Positions 1-5,853 are shown, counted from the first letter of the stretch. The stretch is 6,699 bases of DNA from Treponemataceae bacterium (GCA_024697985.1 JAILRX010000060.1:1-6699); one strand, 5' to 3'. Numbers and translations: made by a program. The notes: generated from the sequence alone by a model not told the origin.

Positions 1-267
1 CTCAGAGCAGGAAGCAAGAAAAAGGCATTCAAAATCATCAATTCACTTAAAATTGCGACAATTGCCTCTAACATCGGAGATATACGAACTCTGGTAATTT
101 ATCCAGCAACGACGCTCTATCTTCATAACACAAAGGAAGAAATGAACGAAGCTGGTGTTTTTGATGACAGTATCAGAGTGAGCGTAGGAATCGAAGATAT
201 AGAGGACTTGATTGAAGATTTTAAGCAAGCTATCGAACTTGCGGCAAATACGGAAAACGAAAATTAA
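1..267 (+). CDS. metY: O-acetylhomoserine sulfhydrylase (MetY family), C-terminal 88 residues only
   Basis: This is the 3' end of a gene whose start lies left of the window, read in frame from base 1 to the TAA. The visible protein matches the end of the Cys/Met-metabolism PLP-dependent (gamma-family) fold: an ASNIGDIRTLVIYPATT stretch, then AGVFDDSIRVSVGIEDIEDL and a closing helix. These enzymes make homocysteine from O-acetylhomoserine and a sulfur donor in the cytoplasm. The PLP lysine and most of the active site lie outside the window. One oddity: the usual HPASTTH of classical MetY reads YPATTLYLH here. The sulfite reductase gene follows after 14 bases, and the downstream thiocarboxylate genes suggest that the donor is a carrier protein rather than free sulfide. 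A cystathionine synthase or lyase relative cannot be fully excluded from this fragment. Confidence 0.85.
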   Translation, partial: LRAGSKKKAFKIINSLKIATIASNIGDIRTLVIYPATTLYLHNTKEEMNEAGVFDDSIRVSVGIEDIEDLIEDFKQAIELAANTENEN

Positions 268-281
268 GAACAGGAGAAGAT

Positions 282-1151
282 ATGGCAACAATTGACTACG
301 GAGCATTGAAAAAGGGCGGTTTTATGCGCCAGAAACAGAAGGGAAAATTTTCACTTCGACTTGGAGTTGTAGGCGGAAATCTTGACGCAACTGGGCTTGC
401 AACTGTAGCTGAAGTCGCAAAAAAATACGGACATGGCTACGTTCACATGACAAGCCGACAGGGAATTGAAATTCCGTTCATAGACTTTGAGGATATCGAA
501 GAAGTTAAGGCTGAACTTGCAAAAGGCGGCGTCAGACCTGGTGTTTGCGGCCCACGAGTCAGAACCGTAACGGCGTGTCAGGGAAGCGAAATCTGTCCGA
601 GTGGTTGTATCGACTCCTATGCAATCGCGCAGGAATTGGACAAACGATATTTTGGACGCGAACTTCCCCACAAATTCAAATTCGGAGTTACCGGTTGCCA
701 AAACAACTGCCTTAAAGCTGAAGAAAATGATGTCGGCATAAAAGGCGGAATGACAGTCAAAATTGAAAACGACGAGTGCATAAAATGCGGCGTATGTGAA
801 AAAGCCTGTCGCGAGAACGCAATCAAATTCAGCGAAGAAAACGGCGTTTCACTTGAAAACGACAAATGCACCTATTGCGGTCGCTGCGTAAAAGCGTGTC
901 CGACAGGAGCATGGAAAGGCGAAAGTGGCTACATCGTAAGTTTTGGAGGACTTTTCGGAAATAAGATTTACAAAGGCGAAAGTCTCTTACCGATTATCAG
1001 CGACAAGGACACTTTATTCCGAGTAACGGATGCGGCGATAAACTGGTTTGGCAAAAACGCAAATCCAAGCGAACGCTTCAGAAATACATTGCAGCGAGTC
1101 GGAGAAGAGAGCTTTAGAGCAGAAATCCAAAAAGCCTACGAAGGCAAATAA
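282..1151 (+). CDS. Siroheme sulfite reductase with fused 2x[4Fe-4S] ferredoxin domain
   Basis: A 289-residue cytoplasmic enzyme predicted to reduce sulfite to sulfide with six electrons. The order is an N-terminal nitrite/sulfite reductase ferredoxin-like half-domain (about 20-85, with MTSRQGIEIP at 56-65), then the siroheme-[4Fe-4S] site (C99-x5-C105 and C139-x3-C143), then two ferredoxin clusters (C166, C169, C172, C176 and C196, C199, C202, C206). The ferredoxin pair sits inside the chain, as in DsrA/DsrB and AsrC, and supplies electrons directly. It is about half the length of the two-repeat CysI-type enzyme and longer than the small assimilatory reductase that lacks ferredoxin, so it resembles AsrC or Dsr-like single-subunit proteins. 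An AGGAG at 272-276 fixes the ATG start. No AsrA/AsrB-like electron-transfer partner is in the window. Its place between metY and the carrier genes says it makes sulfide for biosynthesis rather than for respiration. Confidence 0.9.
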   Translation: MATIDYGALKKGGFMRQKQKGKFSLRLGVVGGNLDATGLATVAEVAKKYGHGYVHMTSRQGIEIPFIDFEDIEEVKAELAKGGVRPGVCGPRVRTVTACQGSEICPSGCIDSYAIAQELDKRYFGRELPHKFKFGVTGCQNNCLKAEENDVGIKGGMTVKIENDECIKCGVCEKACRENAIKFSEENGVSLENDKCTYCGRCVKACPTGAWKGESGYIVSFGGLFGNKIYKGESLLPIISDKDTLFRVTDAAINWFGKNANPSERFRNTLQRVGEESFRAEIQKAYEGK

Positions 1152-1174
1152 AAGGTAAAGAACTGGAGAATAAA

Positions 1175-1441
1175 ATGGCAGATAACGAAAAAGAAATCGG
1201 TGGCATAAAATACGACGAATTTGTAGACATCACCGACAAAGTTTGTCCGCTGACTTTTGTAAAGGCAAAAGTTTCGCTTGATGAGCTTGATGTGGGACAG
1301 ATTCTGGCAGTCAGAATGAACGAAGGAGAGCCTGTTCAAAATGTTCCTCGTAGCATGAAAGACGACGGACAGATGGTTTTGAAATTGGCAAATAACGGTG
1401 ACGGCACTTACACGATGCTCGTCAGAAAAGATAGTGAATAA
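1175..1441 (+). CDS. tusA: TusA-family sulfur carrier protein
   Basis: A small 88-residue protein of the TusA/SirA/YedF fold, whose members carry sulfur as a persulfide on one cysteine. The family motif is at 23-27 (V-C24-P-L-T), giving the persulfide cysteine C24 at the start of the first helix. The canonical CPxP is here CPLT, so the second proline is absent. The rest fits: a helix KAKVSLDEL, a strand, GEPVQNVPRS at 51-60 and a last strand GTYTMLVRK. GGAG at 1165-1168 precedes the ATG. The gene sits between sulfite reductase and the ThiS-type carrier, so a role in passing sulfur between reductase and thiocarboxylate formation, or in channelling sulfite or persulfide, is reasonable inference. 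It is unlikely to be the tRNA 2-thiouridine TusA, because no TusBCDE partners are seen nearby. Confidence 0.87.
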   Translation: MADNEKEIGGIKYDEFVDITDKVCPLTFVKAKVSLDELDVGQILAVRMNEGEPVQNVPRSMKDDGQMVLKLANNGDGTYTMLVRKDSE

Positions 1442-1456
1442 AACAGGAGAATAAAA

Positions 1457-1672
1457 ATGACAATTACAGTTTCAGGAAACAAAAAAGAATTTGAAGACGG
1501 TTTGACACTTCCACGACTTATCGAACTTGAAAACGTGGAAACTCCTCAGTATGTTACAGTTTCGATAAACGAAGAATTTATCGCAAAAGACGCAGAAGAA
1601 AGCGTTGTCCTTAAAGACGGCGATGTAGTTGAATTTTTATATTTCATGGGCGGGGGTCAGTATGACAGATGA
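1457..1672 (+). CDS. hcyS: ThiS/MoaD-type ubiquitin-like sulfur carrier (HcyS-like) with capped C-terminus
   Basis: A 71-residue beta-grasp protein of the ThiS family: MTITVSGNKKEF strands, the helix LTLPRLIELENV, the VTVSINEEFI strand and the conserved end LKDGDVVEFLYFMGGG. The C-terminal glycine is the working end: it is adenylated by a ThiF-type enzyme and turned into a thiocarboxylate. Here the glycines G65-G67 are followed by four more residues, QYDR, before TGA, so the translated protein cannot be adenylated at glycine until the tail is removed. The Wolinella HcyS precursor is similar in principle, with one extra alanine. The tail codons overlap the start of the next gene by 11 bases. 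AGGAG at 1445-1449 sets the start. A thiamine ThiS is less likely because no ThiG, ThiH or ThiC is present and a JAMM protease is two genes on. Confidence 0.88.
   Translation: MTITVSGNKKEFEDGLTLPRLIELENVETPQYVTVSINEEFIAKDAEESVVLKDGDVVEFLYFMGGGQYDR
1648..1656 (+). promoter_or_regulatory. G-rich ribosome binding site for hcyF, inside the glycine codons of hcyS
   Basis: GGGCGGGGG lies 5 bases before the ATG at 1662. It is the only purine-rich block there, and it is made by the Gly-Gly-Gly codons of the upstream carrier. It departs from the AGGAG seen before the other sulfur genes. With the 11-base gene overlap, it suggests translational coupling of carrier and activating enzyme. Confidence 0.5.
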
Positions 1673-2510
1673 GCAGATTGAGCGATATTCTCGCCATATT
1701 ATATTGAAAGAAGTCGGCGTAAAGGGACAGAAAAAACTTCTTAACGGAAAAGTTTTGATTATCGGGGCAGGCGGACTTGGTGCACCTTGTGCGATGTATC
1801 TTGCAGCGGCAGGTGTCGGAACTATCGGAATCGTTGATGCAGACGATGTAGATCTTTCCAACTTGCAAAGACAGATTATCCACGCAACCGCAGATGTTGG
1901 AAAACCAAAAGTTCAGTCGGCAAAAGAAACGATGAACGCGATGAACCCAGATGTAAAGGTCATCACCTACAAAATGTTCGTGAACTCGACAAATATCCGA
2001 GAACTTATCCGCGAGTACGATTTCGTTATTGACGGAACTGATAACTTTCCTGCAAAGTTTTTGATAAATGATGCATGCGTCATGGAAAACAAGCCTTTCA
2101 GCCATGCAGGAATCATTCGTTTTAAGGGACAGCTTATGACATGGATTCCGGGCAAAAATGTTCCATGCTACAGATGCGTTTTCAAGAATCCGCCACCAAA
2201 GGACGCGGTTCCGACATGCAAACAAGCAGGAGTTATCGGTGCGATGGGCGGTGTTATCGGAAGTCTTCAGGCTATGGAAGCGATTAAGTTTCTTATCGGT
2301 CAGGGCGAAAACCTTACTGGAAAACTTTTGACCTATGATGCGCTCAAAAACGAATTCCACACAATAAAACTTCCGCCTTACAACGGAAAATGTCCGGTTT
2401 GTGGCGAGCATCCGACCATCACAGAATTGATTGACTACGAGCAGGCTGTTTGCGACCTTAAGGCTGCAAAAGAACAGAAAGCAAAATTGCAAGAGGCGGC
2501 AAAAGAATGA
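1662..2510 (+). CDS. hcyF: ThiF/MoeB-type E1-like adenylyltransferase (HcyF-like)
   Basis: A 282-residue activating enzyme expected to adenylate the C-terminal glycine of the neighbouring ThiS-type carrier so that sulfide or a persulfide can form a thiocarboxylate. Visible are the N-terminal RYSRHIILKEVG, the nucleotide loop GAGGLG at 35-40, the acidic strand end IVDADDVD at 57-64, NLQRQ at 67-71 and the metal/catalytic stretch DGTDN at 124-128. Two zinc pairs follow, C169/C172 (CYRC) and C244/C247 (CPVC), with C186 in PTCKQAGV at the position of the conserved ThiF/MoeB cysteine. Length is slightly above ThiF because of a charged helical tail (about 255-282). ATG at 1662 is chosen over an in-frame upstream start at 1629, which would lie deep inside the carrier gene. 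The stop overlaps the next start as ATGA. MoeB or thiamine ThiF is the alternative; the context favours HcyF. Confidence 0.88.
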   Translation: MTDEQIERYSRHIILKEVGVKGQKKLLNGKVLIIGAGGLGAPCAMYLAAAGVGTIGIVDADDVDLSNLQRQIIHATADVGKPKVQSAKETMNAMNPDVKVITYKMFVNSTNIRELIREYDFVIDGTDNFPAKFLINDACVMENKPFSHAGIIRFKGQLMTWIPGKNVPCYRCVFKNPPPKDAVPTCKQAGVIGAMGGVIGSLQAMEAIKFLIGQGENLTGKLLTYDALKNEFHTIKLPPYNGKCPVCGEHPTITELIDYEQAVCDLKAAKEQKAKLQEAAKE

Positions 2511-2926
2511 TTACGCTCAAAAAAAGCGATTACGAAAAAATCCTTTCTCACGCCCGAACAAATTTACCCGAAGAAGCATGCGGACTGATTGCAGGAACTA
2601 TCGAAGAGAACGGGGAAATTCGACACATCGAACAGGTGTATCTTTTGGAAAACACAGATCATTCCAACGAGCACTTCAATATCAGTCCAAAAGACCAGCT
2701 GGATGCGATAAAAAATATGAGATCGAAGAATTTAAAGCCGCTTGGAAACTGGCATTCGCATCCGGAAAGCCCATCTCGCCCAAGTGAAGAAGATAAGAGG
2801 CTGTTTTTCGATTCAACGGCACGATATTTAATTTTGTCGCTGCAGGATAACGAAAATCCTGTGTTAAATGCATTCATCGTGAAAAATCACACGGAAGTTT
2901 CAAAAGACGAACTTGTAATTATTTAG
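2507..2926 (+). CDS. hcyD: JAMM/MPN zinc metalloprotease (HcyD/Mec+-like)
   Basis: A 139-residue minimal JAB1/MPN domain with every residue of the JAMM signature: E23 in the EEACGL stretch, then H83-S-H85, S93 and D96 with the canonical x7 and x2 spacings (HSH, PESPSRP, S, EE, D). Such enzymes cut after the Gly-Gly of ubiquitin-like proteins. The likely jobs are removal of the four-residue tail of the adjacent carrier and, by analogy with Wolinella HcyD and mycobacterial Mec+, release of homocysteine from the carrier adduct. There is no signal peptide, so it is cytoplasmic. The start overlaps the hcyF stop by four bases (ATGA), and GAGG within 2491-2500 is the binding site. The motif is complete, so the enzyme is probably active; the substrate is inferred from gene order. 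Confidence 0.9.
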   Translation: MITLKKSDYEKILSHARTNLPEEACGLIAGTIEENGEIRHIEQVYLLENTDHSNEHFNISPKDQLDAIKNMRSKNLKPLGNWHSHPESPSRPSEEDKRLFFDSTARYLILSLQDNENPVLNAFIVKNHTEVSKDELVII

Positions 2927-2947
2927 AAAACATATCTGGAGGCAATA

Positions 2948-3370
2948 ATGCTAAAAATTTCTACACGAAGCCAGTACGCACTTCTCATAATGACAGATTT
3001 GGCACAGTCAGATCCTGGAAAATACATTCCTCTCAAAAACTTATCGCAAAAGCACAATCTTTCGGTGAAATATCTTGAGCAGATTCTAATTCAACTTGGA
3101 AAAGCAGGGCTTGTTTCAGGCCTTAGGGGAAACAACGGCGGCTATAAAATCACGAAAAGTCCGGAAGAATACTCAGCGGGAGAAATCATCCGCACTATGG
3201 AGGGAAATCTTTCCCCTTGTGACAACATTGATGAAAATTTCAGCGATGCTGGTAACATTCAGTTTTGGGATGGCTTTGCAAAATCCATAAACGACTATGT
3301 GGATTCAATTAGCCTTGATATGATTGTTCAAAAAAATCAGGATGAAGAAGGATTGGACTATTGTATTTAA
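2948..3370 (+). CDS. Rrf2-family transcriptional regulator (CymR/IscR-like)
   Basis: A 140-residue winged-helix DNA-binding protein. The family hallmarks are clear: MLKISTRSQYALLIMTDLA at the N-terminus, the recognition helix LSVKYLEQIL at 38-47, and the wing with LVSGLRGNNGGYKI at 55-68, followed by the dimerisation helix. IscR-type [2Fe-2S] binding uses three closely spaced cysteines; here only C91 (LSPCDN) and C139 (second-last residue) exist, so a classical IscR cluster is unlikely and a CymR-like or two-ligand sensor is more plausible. CymR controls cysteine and sulfur genes, which suits the upstream module. GGAGG at 2938-2942 is a strong binding site. The 21-base gap before it holds no evident promoter or operator, so any operator is probably upstream of the whole run. 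The stop overlaps the next gene by 10 bases. Confidence 0.92.
   Translation: MLKISTRSQYALLIMTDLAQSDPGKYIPLKNLSQKHNLSVKYLEQILIQLGKAGLVSGLRGNNGGYKITKSPEEYSAGEIIRTMEGNLSPCDNIDENFSDAGNIQFWDGFAKSINDYVDSISLDMIVQKNQDEEGLDYCI
3344..3352 (+). promoter_or_regulatory. Ribosome binding site deciding the TTG start of the chelatase gene
   Basis: GAAGAAGGA ends 8 bases before TTG at 3361, inside the end of the Rrf2 gene. An in-frame TGA at 3343-3345 blocks any longer reading frame, so 3361 is the only usual start codon that keeps the conserved N-terminal residues of the chelatase. The next in-frame ATG, at 3421, is further from this site. Confidence 0.55.
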
Positions 3371-3981
3371 CAGTTGATTATTTTCTTGCCCACGGAAAAC
3401 TCAGAACTTCAATTGAAGATATGCTTTTAAAGCAGGAAAAAACAAGTTCAAAGGAAATTCTTGAAGTTACAAGCCTTTTTATGACGAAGGGAAAAGAATT
3501 CCGGATGGCAAAAAAAATAATACAGAAATACAAAAACTCTTTTGAAAAAATCGTCATCGGAAAGCCACTTCTTTGCAACAGTGAAAATCGAGAAAAACTT
3601 GCAAATATTCTTTTTTCCGAATTTAAGGAATTAACAAAAGACAGCTTTCTAATTTTTGTAGGACACGGAAGGAAATTCACGCTGAATCTTAAATATTTAA
3701 AATTTGAAAGGAAGCTTCAAAAAGTTTTCGGTACAAAAAAAGTCAAAATCATACTTTTGAAAGGATTTTCCAAAAGAGATTTTGAGCAGTTTAAAGGTGA
3801 AACGCTTCATATCGTGCCACTTATGATAAATTGTGGCAATCATGTGAAAAACGACATTTTTGGAAAGAATGGAATCGTGCAAGTTTTAGAAGAAAAAACG
3901 CAATGCAAAATCGAAAAGCACTTCACTTCCCTACTTGCACTGGAAAGTTTTAAAAAGGAATTTTTATATGAAAAAAATTAA
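3361..3981 (+). CDS. cbiK: CbiK-type sirohydrochlorin metal chelatase, shortened N-terminal domain
   Basis: A 206-residue protein related to the class II chelatase CbiK, which inserts Co2+ (or Fe2+) into sirohydrochlorin. Recognised segments are SLFMTKGKEF at 38-47, IGKPLL at 66-71, FVGHGR at 99-104 and IVPLMINCGNHVKNDIFG at 151-168. The three residues that bind metal in CbiK (E89, H145, H207 by Salmonella numbering) correspond to E46, H102 and H161, and the E-to-H spacing of 56 equals that of CbiK as I remember it. About 40 residues are missing before E46, so the first Rossmann layer is reduced. The start is TTG, overlapping the Rrf2 stop, with an in-frame stop just upstream; the missing part is not found in other frames. 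No signal peptide is seen. It could supply siroheme for the sulfite reductase, or act on a tetrapyrrole imported by the next genes. Activity after the shortening is uncertain. Confidence 0.75.
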   Translation: MYLTVDYFLAHGKLRTSIEDMLLKQEKTSSKEILEVTSLFMTKGKEFRMAKKIIQKYKNSFEKIVIGKPLLCNSENREKLANILFSEFKELTKDSFLIFVGHGRKFTLNLKYLKFERKLQKVFGTKKVKIILLKGFSKRDFEQFKGETLHIVPLMINCGNHVKNDIFGKNGIVQVLEEKTQCKIEKHFTSLLALESFKKEFLYEKN

Positions 3982-4837
3982 ATTTACTTTATGCATATCT
4001 TGCATTCTCTTTTTCGCATTGATTTCACTTTCAGCAAAAGAAAATACCAATTCTCCAAAATCAGTCGTTGCCCTTTCCAAATCTACCGCGCAAATGTGGG
4101 TTTTAGCAGGAGGAAAACTTACAGGAACGACACAAGATGCTCTCGAATTAGATAAAAATGCAATGAATATCGGATCACTTACGACAGTGAATCTTGAATC
4201 TATAATTCTTCTAAAACCTGATTTGGTAATTTTGACGCAAGATATTCCTCTCCATAAAAAACTCAGTATCAATCTTAGAGAACTAAAAATAAAAACTTAC
4301 ATCGTCGATGTCAAAAATTTTAGCGACTACGAAAATGTAATGAAAGACTTTACAAATTTGACAGGCCGAGAAGATTTATACAAAAAAAATGTCGTGCAAG
4401 TAAAAAACGAAATTAATTCAATAATCGCAAAAGCAAATGCAGAAAAAATCACGGCAAAAAGCGGCACTTCACCAACCTATCTTCTTTTGAGGATAAGTGC
4501 AACAAAAAACAAGGTCTTAAAAAATCATTTTGCAAACGAAATTTTTCAAAATCTGGAACTAGTTTCGTGCATCGACTTAAATTCCGCCCTAGATGAAATT
4601 GGAATTGAAGCGATCGTCTCTTTGAATCCAGACTATATTTTTATAATCCCGCAGGGCAATGAAAAAAAGGCCATGGAAAGTTTTTATCATTCATACAGCA
4701 AAAATCCAGTCTGGCAAAATTTGAAGGCAACAAAGCTAAATCAGGTTGAAGTGCTTCCAAAAGACCTTTTCAACTTCAAGCCGAACGAAAAATGGGCAGA
4801 AGCCTACAGGTATATTAATGAAATTATCGAAAAATAG
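3968..4837 (+). CDS. ABC transporter substrate-binding protein, FecB/BtuF type (metal chelate or corrinoid)
   Basis: A 289-residue exported binding protein. The N-terminus MKKIKFTLCISCILFFALIS with LSA-KE is a type I signal peptide (cleavage near A23); no convincing lipobox cysteine sits at its end. The mature part shows the two-lobed helical-backbone receptor pattern: VVALSKSTAQMWVLAGGKLTG, then NLESIILLKPDLVIL at 75-89, a long linking helix around 120-155, and a second lobe with EAIVSLNPDYIFIIP at 214-228 and a closing NFKPNEKWAEAYRYI. Proteins of this class feed iron-siderophore, haem, cobalamin or related importers. AAGGAA at 3955-3960 and the signal peptide favour ATG at 3968 over a TTG at 3935. 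It overlaps the chelatase stop by 14 bases and the permease start by 20, so the three are coupled. The substrate cannot be read from sequence; the chelatase neighbour suggests a metal or tetrapyrrole. Confidence 0.87.
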   Translation: MKKIKFTLCISCILFFALISLSAKENTNSPKSVVALSKSTAQMWVLAGGKLTGTTQDALELDKNAMNIGSLTTVNLESIILLKPDLVILTQDIPLHKKLSINLRELKIKTYIVDVKNFSDYENVMKDFTNLTGREDLYKKNVVQVKNEINSIIAKANAEKITAKSGTSPTYLLLRISATKNKVLKNHFANEIFQNLELVSCIDLNSALDEIGIEAIVSLNPDYIFIIPQGNEKKAMESFYHSYSKNPVWQNLKATKLNQVEVLPKDLFNFKPNEKWAEAYRYINEIIEK

Positions 4838-5813
4838 TTTTTGGCTTTTATTTGTAATCTCAATTTTTCTTCTTTTTGTACTTTCATTTCTTTCGATTTT
4901 TTTGGAAACCTCATCGCTTTCGTTCAAAGAAGCAATTTCACTTTCAAGCGAAATCGCAAAAATCGTGATTCTTCAAGTTCGCCTGCCAAGAACTCTTTCG
5001 ATTATAGTGTGTGCAATTGCCTTTTCGATTTCAGGTCTTTTGCTCCAGACTTCGCTGAACAATGTGCTTGCAAGTCCAGGTATCATCGGAATAAATTCAG
5101 GCTCGGCACTTTTCGTGTTGATTATCAGTCTCTGCTTTCCCTACTCGGCTCTGGCAAAATCCTGTGGAGCCCTATTAGGCTCTTTTTTGGCAATATCACT
5201 CGTTTATTTTATCAGCATAAAAGGAGGTGTTTCAAAAACCACACTCATTCTTTCAGGAGTTGCAGTTTCATCATTTTTGACTGCGGGAAGCGACATCATC
5301 ATAACGCTTCATCCGGAAATCATTGCAGATAAAGTGGCGTTCAGTTTGGGTGGTTTTCAGAATGTCAGTTTTTCATCACTTGAAATCGCAAGTCCGATTG
5401 TCGTGCTATGCATCGTCTGTTCCTTCGTTTTGGCAAAAGGAATGGATTTATTCGAACTTGGTGATGAAGTAGCGTTCGGCCTGGGTCTGAATGTAAAACT
5501 CTACAGAATTTTATCGATCTTTGTTGCATCTTTTTTAGCTGCTAGCGCTGTCAGCATTTGCGGGCTTTTGAGCTTTATGGGCCTGATAATCCCGAACCTC
5601 GTCCGTATTTTTCTGAAAGGCTCAAAAACACCGCTCTGGAAAAAAATGCTTTTTTGTATGACATTCGGCGCAGACTTTTTGCTTTTATGCGACATTCTTT
5701 CGCGTGTTATTTTCTTTCCGTACGAACTTCCGGTAGGGCTTTTCCTAAGCACTTTGGGCTCGCCGTTTTTCATATGGATGATAGCTACGAAGAAAAAGCA
5801 GCTTTCTGTGTAA
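4818..5813 (+). CDS. FecCD/BtuC-family ABC transporter permease
   Basis: A 331-residue inner-membrane permease with about nine to ten hydrophobic segments (first at about 8-29, later ones near 59-78, 89-107, 113-134, 141-160, 189-207, 228-247, 276-296 and 302-322). Family signatures are VRLPRTL at 54-60, NNVLASPGIIGINSGSAL at 81-98, and GLLSFMGLIIPNLVR at 249-263, the stretch before the cytoplasmic coupling helix. The usual PHxxR there is PNLVR (N260), a small departure. ATG at 4818 is chosen because a near-family-length protein starts there; the frame opens earlier (4746) but would only add residues overlapping the binding protein. AGG at 4808-4810 is a weak binding site, so translation probably depends on coupling through the 20-base overlap. 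It should work as a homodimer with the ATPase downstream. Confidence 0.92.
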   Translation: MKLSKNSFWLLFVISIFLLFVLSFLSIFLETSSLSFKEAISLSSEIAKIVILQVRLPRTLSIIVCAIAFSISGLLLQTSLNNVLASPGIIGINSGSALFVLIISLCFPYSALAKSCGALLGSFLAISLVYFISIKGGVSKTTLILSGVAVSSFLTAGSDIIITLHPEIIADKVAFSLGGFQNVSFSSLEIASPIVVLCIVCSFVLAKGMDLFELGDEVAFGLGLNVKLYRILSIFVASFLAASAVSICGLLSFMGLIIPNLVRIFLKGSKTPLWKKMLFCMTFGADFLLLCDILSRVIFFPYELPVGLFLSTLGSPFFIWMIATKKKQLSV

Positions 5814-5853
5814 AAAATCTAGCGAGCGAAAATCATTCGCCGCAGGAGTTTAT

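Noticed and set aside
1631..1642. A third copy of GAATTTTTATAT, in the ThiS-like gene
   Set aside because: It encodes the EFLY of a conserved ThiS-type ending and is not a start-site spacer; likely coincidence.
1644..2492. A 282-codon open frame on the - strand opposite the ThiF-like gene
   Set aside because: It is antisense to a gene with complete ThiF motifs, and its translation is cysteine/serine-rich with no recognisable domain.
1457..2510. Thiamine (ThiS-ThiF) or molybdopterin (MoaD-MoeB) biosynthesis
   Set aside because: No thiazole synthase or other thi/moa genes are near, and the JAMM protease, capped carrier, MetY and sulfite reductase fit homocysteine synthesis better. Not excluded by sequence alone.
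2431..2787. A 118-codon + strand frame across the ThiF-JAMM junction
   Set aside because: Low-complexity basic translation overlapping two well-supported genes; a frame shadow.
2893..2912. Inverted repeat AAGTT/AACTT near the end of the JAMM gene, possible terminator before the regulator
   Set aside because: Five-base AT-rich stem with a 10-base loop, inside coding sequence and without a T-run.
3096..3345. Search for the missing N-terminus of the chelatase in other frames upstream
   Set aside because: An in-frame TGA at 3343-3345 ends the frame, and the other frame there (3096-3290) shows no CbiK-like strand or motif; the Rrf2 protein is itself complete.
4841..5332. A 163-codon + strand frame inside the permease gene
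   Set aside because: It is out of frame with a clear FecCD permease and its translation is an S/F/R/N-rich shadow without family features.
5826..5840. Inverted repeat GCGAA-aatca-TTCGC between permease and ATPase genes
   Set aside because: Only a 5-base stem with no T-run after it, so not a terminator; could modestly affect access to the ATPase binding site but is within chance.
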